Source of the DNA: Ricinus communis
Lineage: Eukaryota; Streptophyta; Magnoliopsida; Malpighiales; Euphorbiaceae
Length of the DNA stretch: 64,000 nucleotides
Assembly: GCF_019578655.1 (NCBI RefSeq)
Contig: NC_063258.1
Coordinates: 26,540,802-26,604,801, forward strand
Direction: 5' to 3'
A program made the position numbers and the translations under genes. Under the pieces are notes generated by a model. That model saw only the letters and a list, made by a program, of their open reading frames with translations. It searched no databases and was not told the origin of the DNA. This document shows positions 59,454 through 64,000 of the stretch, in pieces (the first letter of the stretch is position 1; the number at the start of each line of letters is the position of its first letter).

Positions 59454-59661
59454 TGTATTGCTTCTTAATTTACATGTATTACATTGTATATATATATATA
59501 TGTGTGTGTATATATATATATAGGTACAAACATCACCTAAATAAAGAAAGAACATAATCACAGCTATATAAGAAATCTGCCTAATGATTTGCCTAATCTC
59601 CTTTAATGTAGCCTAGAATTCCTATATTTACAAATTTAGGTCAATATTTTCTATTCCAACA
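59454..59661 (-). repeat. Copia-4 3' LTR
   Basis: A short LTR of 208 bp (TGTTGGAATAG at its start on the minus strand, ending in CA). It contains a TATATATA/TGTGTG microsatellite at about 59485-59522. Confidence 0.78.
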
Positions 59662-59717
59662 CTCCCCTCGTTCGGGCTGAAAAATATCTCCCATCGATGT
59701 ACTTGCTTACTAGAAAA

Positions 59718-61720
59718 TCAAATTGTCTTTTCAGGTAGTCCTTTGGTAAAAATATCAGCTATTTGTTGAGATGTAGGAATATAAGGAATACAAATCAGTC
59801 CACTTTCAATCTTCTCTTTGATAAAGTGCTTGTCAACTTCAACATGCCTAGTCCGATCATGATGAACTGGATTATGTGCAATGGAACAAGTAGCTTTGTT
59901 GTCATAATAGACTTTCATAGGGAGGGAGATAGGTAGTTCCAAATCTTCTAGTAAACTTTTAATCCACATTGCTTCACAAATTCCATGTGCAAAAGATCTG
60001 AATTCAGCTTCAGCACTACTACGTGCTACAACATTTTTGTTTTTTCGCTCCTCCAGGAAACAAAATTTCCTCCAATAAAAGTGCAATACCCTGATGTTGA
60101 CCTTTTATCTGTAGTGCTACCTGACCAATCAGCATTGATATAGACTTCCACTTGCAAATGACCAGATTTTTTAAACATCAATCCTTTTCCAGGTGTTCCC
60201 TTTAGATATCTAAGTATCCTATAGGCAGCTTCAAAGTGTTCTTGGCATGGTGAGTGCATAAATTGGCTAATCATGCTTACTGCAAATGCTATATCAGGAC
60301 GAGTATGTGACAGATATATAAGTCCCGCCTACTAAACGTCAAACCTCTCCTTTTCAGTTATGTCCTCTGGTTTTGCAGGATTTAATTTGAGATTCACCTC
60401 CGTTGGAGTTTTAGCTGCTTTGCAACCTAGAAGACCTGTTTCATTTAGCAGATCAAGGATATATTTCCTTTGATTCACAAAAATTCCTTCTCGTGATCTT
60501 GCGAACTCCATGCCTAGAAAATACTTTAATGCCCCTAGGTCTTTGATCTCAAAATCCTGACTTAGCTTTTTCTTTAAACTAGTTAATTCATCCTCATCAT
60601 CACCAGTTAAAATCATATCATCAATATACACAACCAACACTGTTTTTTACCTTCCTTAGAACGTTTATAAAACATGGTGTGGTCTGCTTGACTTTGATTG
60701 TATCCATAATTTTTCATTGTTTTCCAGAATCGTTCAAACCATGCTCTTGGGGATTGCTTGAGGCCATATAAGATTTCTCAAGTCTGCAAACTTTGTTTTT
60801 GCCAACAGATTTTTCAAATCCAGGAGGTGGACTCATGAACACTTCCTCTTCTAAATCACCATTGAGAAAGGCATTTTTCACATCTAGTTGGTGTAGTGGC
60901 CAACTGAAATTAACTGCGAGAAATAATAAAACACGTATAGAGTTAATTTTGGCTACTGGAAGAAAGGTTTCTTAGTAATCAATACCATAAGTTTGAGTAA
61001 ACCCCTTAGCCACCAGCCTAGCCTTGTATCTCTCCACATTGCCATCTGCTTTACATTTTACAGTAAAAACCCATTTGCAACCAACAATTTTTTGATCTTT
61101 GGGGAGTTCTACCACTTCCCATGTCCTATTCCTTTTCAACGCACCCATTTCTTCTATTACTGCCATCCTCCAATTTGGATCATCAAGTGCTTCCTGAAAT
61201 ATTTCTTGGAATAAACAGATTTTAGATTTTTGACACAAATGCCATATGACTCTTGGAGAGTTTATTATAAGATAAATGATTTGCAATTGGATGATTAGTA
61301 CAAGAACGGGTTCCTTTTCTAAGTGCAATAGGGACATCAAGATCACAATATTCATGTAATTTTTTAGGATTATCAAAAGAACCATCATTTTGAGGAGAAT
61401 CTTGAGTACCTGAATTCATAGTGGATTGACTAGGTGCTGAGGAGATGATGAGTTCTCTACCTTTTTTGTGATCCTTTCTCCTTGTATAAACAAGAACCTC
61501 ACGCTCATTATTTGGAAGTGTTTCTTTCTCTGTCATAGATTCAATATTGCTTGACAAAATAGAAGTTTTATCTTTAAAAATATTTGGTGTAGAAGCCACA
61601 ATTTTGGGTAAAATAATGTTGTCCCATTTATTTTCTTCCTCTAATTGCTCCCCCTGAAGAAAATTCCTTTTGAAATAAGGCAGATTTTCAAGAAAGATAA
61701 CATCCATAGAAATTATGACC
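59718..61720 (-). pseudogene. Copia-4 reverse transcriptase and RNase H
   Basis: Hinge and RT start at 61707-60972 (CKWVFTVKCKADGNVERYK, RLVAKGFTQTYGIDY). The catalytic part is at 60640-60332 (MLVVYIDDMILTGDDEDE, LGALKYFLGMEFARS). The connection is at 60274-60026 (GSTTDKRSTSGYCTFIGGNF). RNase H is at 60086-59718 (RSSAEAEFRSFAHG, RTRHVEVDKHFIKEKI, ADIFTKGL). Frameshifts occur near 60970, 60650, 60320 and 60050. Confidence 0.87.
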
Positions 61721-62960
61721 TTTTTATTGTGGGGATTAAAAAACTTATACCCCTTCTTATTTGATGCATAACCAACAAAAACATATTTCTCAGCCCTTGG
61801 ATCTAGTTTGGATTGATCCTTGTTGCTAGATAAATGGACATAGGTTGTGCAACCAAAAATTTTAAGAGGTAAATTGGATGAAAGACGATGTTATGGGAAG
61901 TAACGTTGAAAACATTCAAGGAGAGTAGTAAAATCAAGGACACGGGTAGGCATTCTATTAATCAAATATAATGCAGTTAAAATAGCTTCTCCCCATAAAT
62001 ATTTAGGTACATACATAGAGAACATAATAACACAAGCCACTTCCAATAAGTGTCTATTTTCACCATACCATTTTGTCAGCGATCAACATAAGTAGATTTA
62101 TGTTGAATACCTTTGTCTTTTAAAAACTTCCCAAGCATTTCATTGAAATACTCTGTACCATTATCAGTATGTAGGGTACTGATTTTAGTTTGAAATTGAT
62201 TTTCAATCATAGCGTAAAAATTTTGAAAGATCGTCTTAACATCAGACTTGTTAGTCATTAAAAAAATCCAACACAATCGAGTATGATCATCAATAAATAT
62301 GACAAACCATTTTTTTTCCGAATAAGTATGGATCCGTGAGGGACCCCACACATCACTGTAAATTAAATAAAAATGCCTTGAGGGTTGATAAGGCTTTGAA
62401 TGATAAATGTGCTTATGACTTTTTGATAAAATGCAATGTTCACAATGAAAATAAAAACAATCTATTCCTTTAAATAAAGTAGGAAACAACCTTTTAAGGT
62501 AGAAAAAACTAGGATGCCCTAATCTATAATGCCAAAGCATGATTTTATCTTTAACAGAGATAGAACTAACACTACTTAGTCCATGAGATTTTTCATCTTT
62601 GGAGGCTTCGGCCTTCAAAATGGTAGAGCCCATCTATCATCCTAGCACCGCCAATCTTCCTCCCGACCCGGTCCCGAAACACAATAGAGTCGCGAAAAGA
62701 TGACACGGCAATTGGAATCTTTAGACAGTTCTTGACAGATAATAGATTACATGCAAGTTTAGGTACATGGAGATGATTTAAGAGTCAAGGTTTTGACAAA
62801 CTAATTGTACCTTTACCAAAGAATTGGTGTGTAAGAACCATCCGCTATACCGAATTTTTTCATGACCGGAACAAGGAACATAAGTATGAAATAAACTTGA
62901 GACACTTGTCATATGGTCAGATGCTCCAGAATATATGATCCATGGAGCAATTAGACTCAC
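61721..62960 (-). pseudogene. Copia-4 integrase and protease
   Basis: 62633-62076 is one open frame. It holds the pre-integrase/zinc motif (HYRLGHPSFFYLKRLFP, CEHCILSKSH), the first catalytic Asp (YSDVWGPSR) and the second (LHTDNGTEYFN). The frame shifts after KDKGIQHKSTYV. 62960-62778 is the protease (PWIIYSGASDHMTS), in which the catalytic Asp is replaced by Tyr. Confidence 0.85.
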
Positions 62961-63497
62961 ACAAGATAAGGCATTTAAATTTCTACCTGTTTATGCCAAA
63001 GAAGCATTAGGAGTACCAGATGATCCAGAATTAGATTTCAGCAGCTTTAGTATTTGATCAACTTGTTGTGGAGTGAAGGGACAGCTTCAACTTCATTCGC
63101 GAAAAGGAGTCCGATTGAACTTGCCTTCATGTTCTCCCTTCCGCCACTGGTTTTCCATGAAGTTTCCAGCTTTCACGTGTATGCTTTGGTTTGTTGCAGT
63201 GGTCACACCAAACACGGGGCTTTTCATCAAATTTCTTCATTTTTCTTGCATAGGATTCAAATTACCGCTAATGCATAATTTTCGGTCGTTGTTTGAGCCT
63301 TTTTCCCCAACATAACCAGCCCGCGACTTTCCTTACGTCGAACCTCAAAGAAATACCTCGCCAATAGATGGAAGGGCTCGCCTCCCAATGATTCGCCCTC
63401 TCACTTCATCAAACTCCACATTAAGTCCCATGAGGAATTTGAAAATGCGATCATCGTCTACCTTTTTTTTGTAATGATTGCAATCATCAGTGGATTT
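62961..63497 (-). pseudogene. Copia-4 gag-protease linker (decayed)
   Basis: Lies between the gag frame and the protease frame, where relatives hold the gag C-terminus and zinc knuckle. Minus-strand pieces such as ADEVREGESLGGEPFHLL-like coding and a knuckle-like CDHCNKPKH region (about 63190-63215) are visible, but the frame changes several times. Confidence 0.5.
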
Positions 63498-64000
63498 CTA
63501 TTCATAAAAGTTAAACAAGTCCAAGTCTTGCCATAGACGTTTCAGAGAATTAAAATATTTGGTGACACTATCCTTACCTTGATGGATTTTTTCTAGTTTT
63601 AGCATGATTTCATATATCTGAGACTGATTTTCCAGATTTAAATACATTAAATTAACATTATCCCAAAGCTCCTTTGTTGTGTGATAACACATGTAACTGG
63701 AACTTATGTCTTCCTCCATGGAGTTGACTAGCCATGTCATAACCATGGAATTTTCTGCATCCCAAGAAGAATAGGATGGGTCATCCATGTCTGGTTCCTT
63801 CTTCTCACCAGTTAAGTATCCACTGTTCCCTCTATCTCGAATATATATACGCACAGATTGAGACCAGCGTAGAAAATTCTCTCCATTCAGCCTAACAGTA
63901 GTTATTTGGACTGAATGAGAATCAGATGTGGCTAAGATTTTTTGTTGATTGGATGAAGTAGGTATTTCAGAAGTAGGATTAGTGACTGACCCATCAGATG
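63498..64000 (-). pseudogene. Copia-4 gag (5' part outside the window)
   Basis: An open minus-strand frame entering from the right edge: VRLNGENFLRWSQSVRIYI and GYLTGEKKEPDMDDPSYSSW are typical of the copia gag N-terminus (DUF4219/UBN2_3). They are followed by MEEDISSSYMCYHTTKELWD and LKRLWQDLDLF. It ends at a stop at 63498-63500. The start codon is not in the window. Confidence 0.8.

Larger units (their letters stand above)
59454..64000 (-). mobile_element. Copia-4: Ty1/copia element, 5' end beyond the window
   Basis: Minus-strand element inserted in copia-3. Its 3' LTR is at 59454-59661, next to the polypurine tract AACGAGGGGAG (minus strand, about 59672-59662). RNase H, RT, integrase, protease and gag follow in that order toward the right edge, as expected for a reversed copia. 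The 5' LTR is not in view. Open stretches are long and stops few, so it is among the youngest elements here. Confidence 0.88.

Noticed and set aside
30000..64000. A CRISPR array or prokaryotic operon in the repeat-rich half
   Set aside because: All direct repeats found are LTRs, microsatellites or target duplications; the coding content is eukaryotic retroelement pol and gag.

Overview
This is nuclear DNA of a flowering plant, most likely a eudicot. It has AT-rich intergenic sequence, spliced genes with GT-AG introns, plastid-type transit peptides, a PLS-class PPR gene, long TA and GA microsatellites, and plant LTR retrotransposons primed by tRNA-Met. I cannot name the species from the sequence alone.

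Genic half (1 to about 29,000). The window opens with the last codons of a histone H2A.Z gene (+). On the minus strand follow a complete 3-ketoacyl-CoA synthase of the KCS11 type (1626-3161), the last two exons of an unidentified gene (7280-7788), and an eight-exon plastid DUF2358 + SOUL haem-binding protein gene (9248-14218). Next, on the plus strand, comes the most interesting part: three small genes at 18237, 21801 and 24576. Their acidic products end in the Asp-run plus Y-D-Y-A-P-A-A type motif that defines IRON MAN / FEP (IMA) iron-deficiency peptides. The middle gene is only 55 codons. Each precursor holds two or three copies of the motif instead of one. The second and third genes share core-promoter and distal promoter blocks, so they look like a segmental duplication. 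An intronless E+-type PPR gene (26766-28817, minus) closes this half.

Repeat half (about 30,000 to 64,000). This is a nested stack of transposable elements. The base layer is a decayed L1-type LINE on the minus strand, recovered in four pieces (29990-31337, 43251-45502, 45843-45968, 53373-54205). It was hit by copia-1 (31338-43250, +), which was later hit by a Ty3/gypsy element (33811-40681, minus). It was also hit by a solo LTR with a perfect 5-bp duplication (45503-45842) and by a 5'-truncated copia-2 (45969-53378, +). Copia-2 itself carries a GC-rich hAT-type MITE with an 8-bp duplication (47073-47686) and a 2.36-kb solo LTR with a 5-bp duplication (48162-50525). Copia-3 (54206 onward, +) sits in LINE ORF1, carries a roughly 1.5-kb insertion, and is cut at 59454 by copia-4 (minus), which runs off the window end. 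Nearly all element reading frames contain stops or frameshifts; copia-4 and the gypsy keep the longest open stretches.

The genes of the first half are unrelated by function (chromatin, very-long-chain fatty acid elongation, tetrapyrrole binding, iron-deficiency signalling, organelle RNA editing). Only the three IMA genes form a functional cluster.
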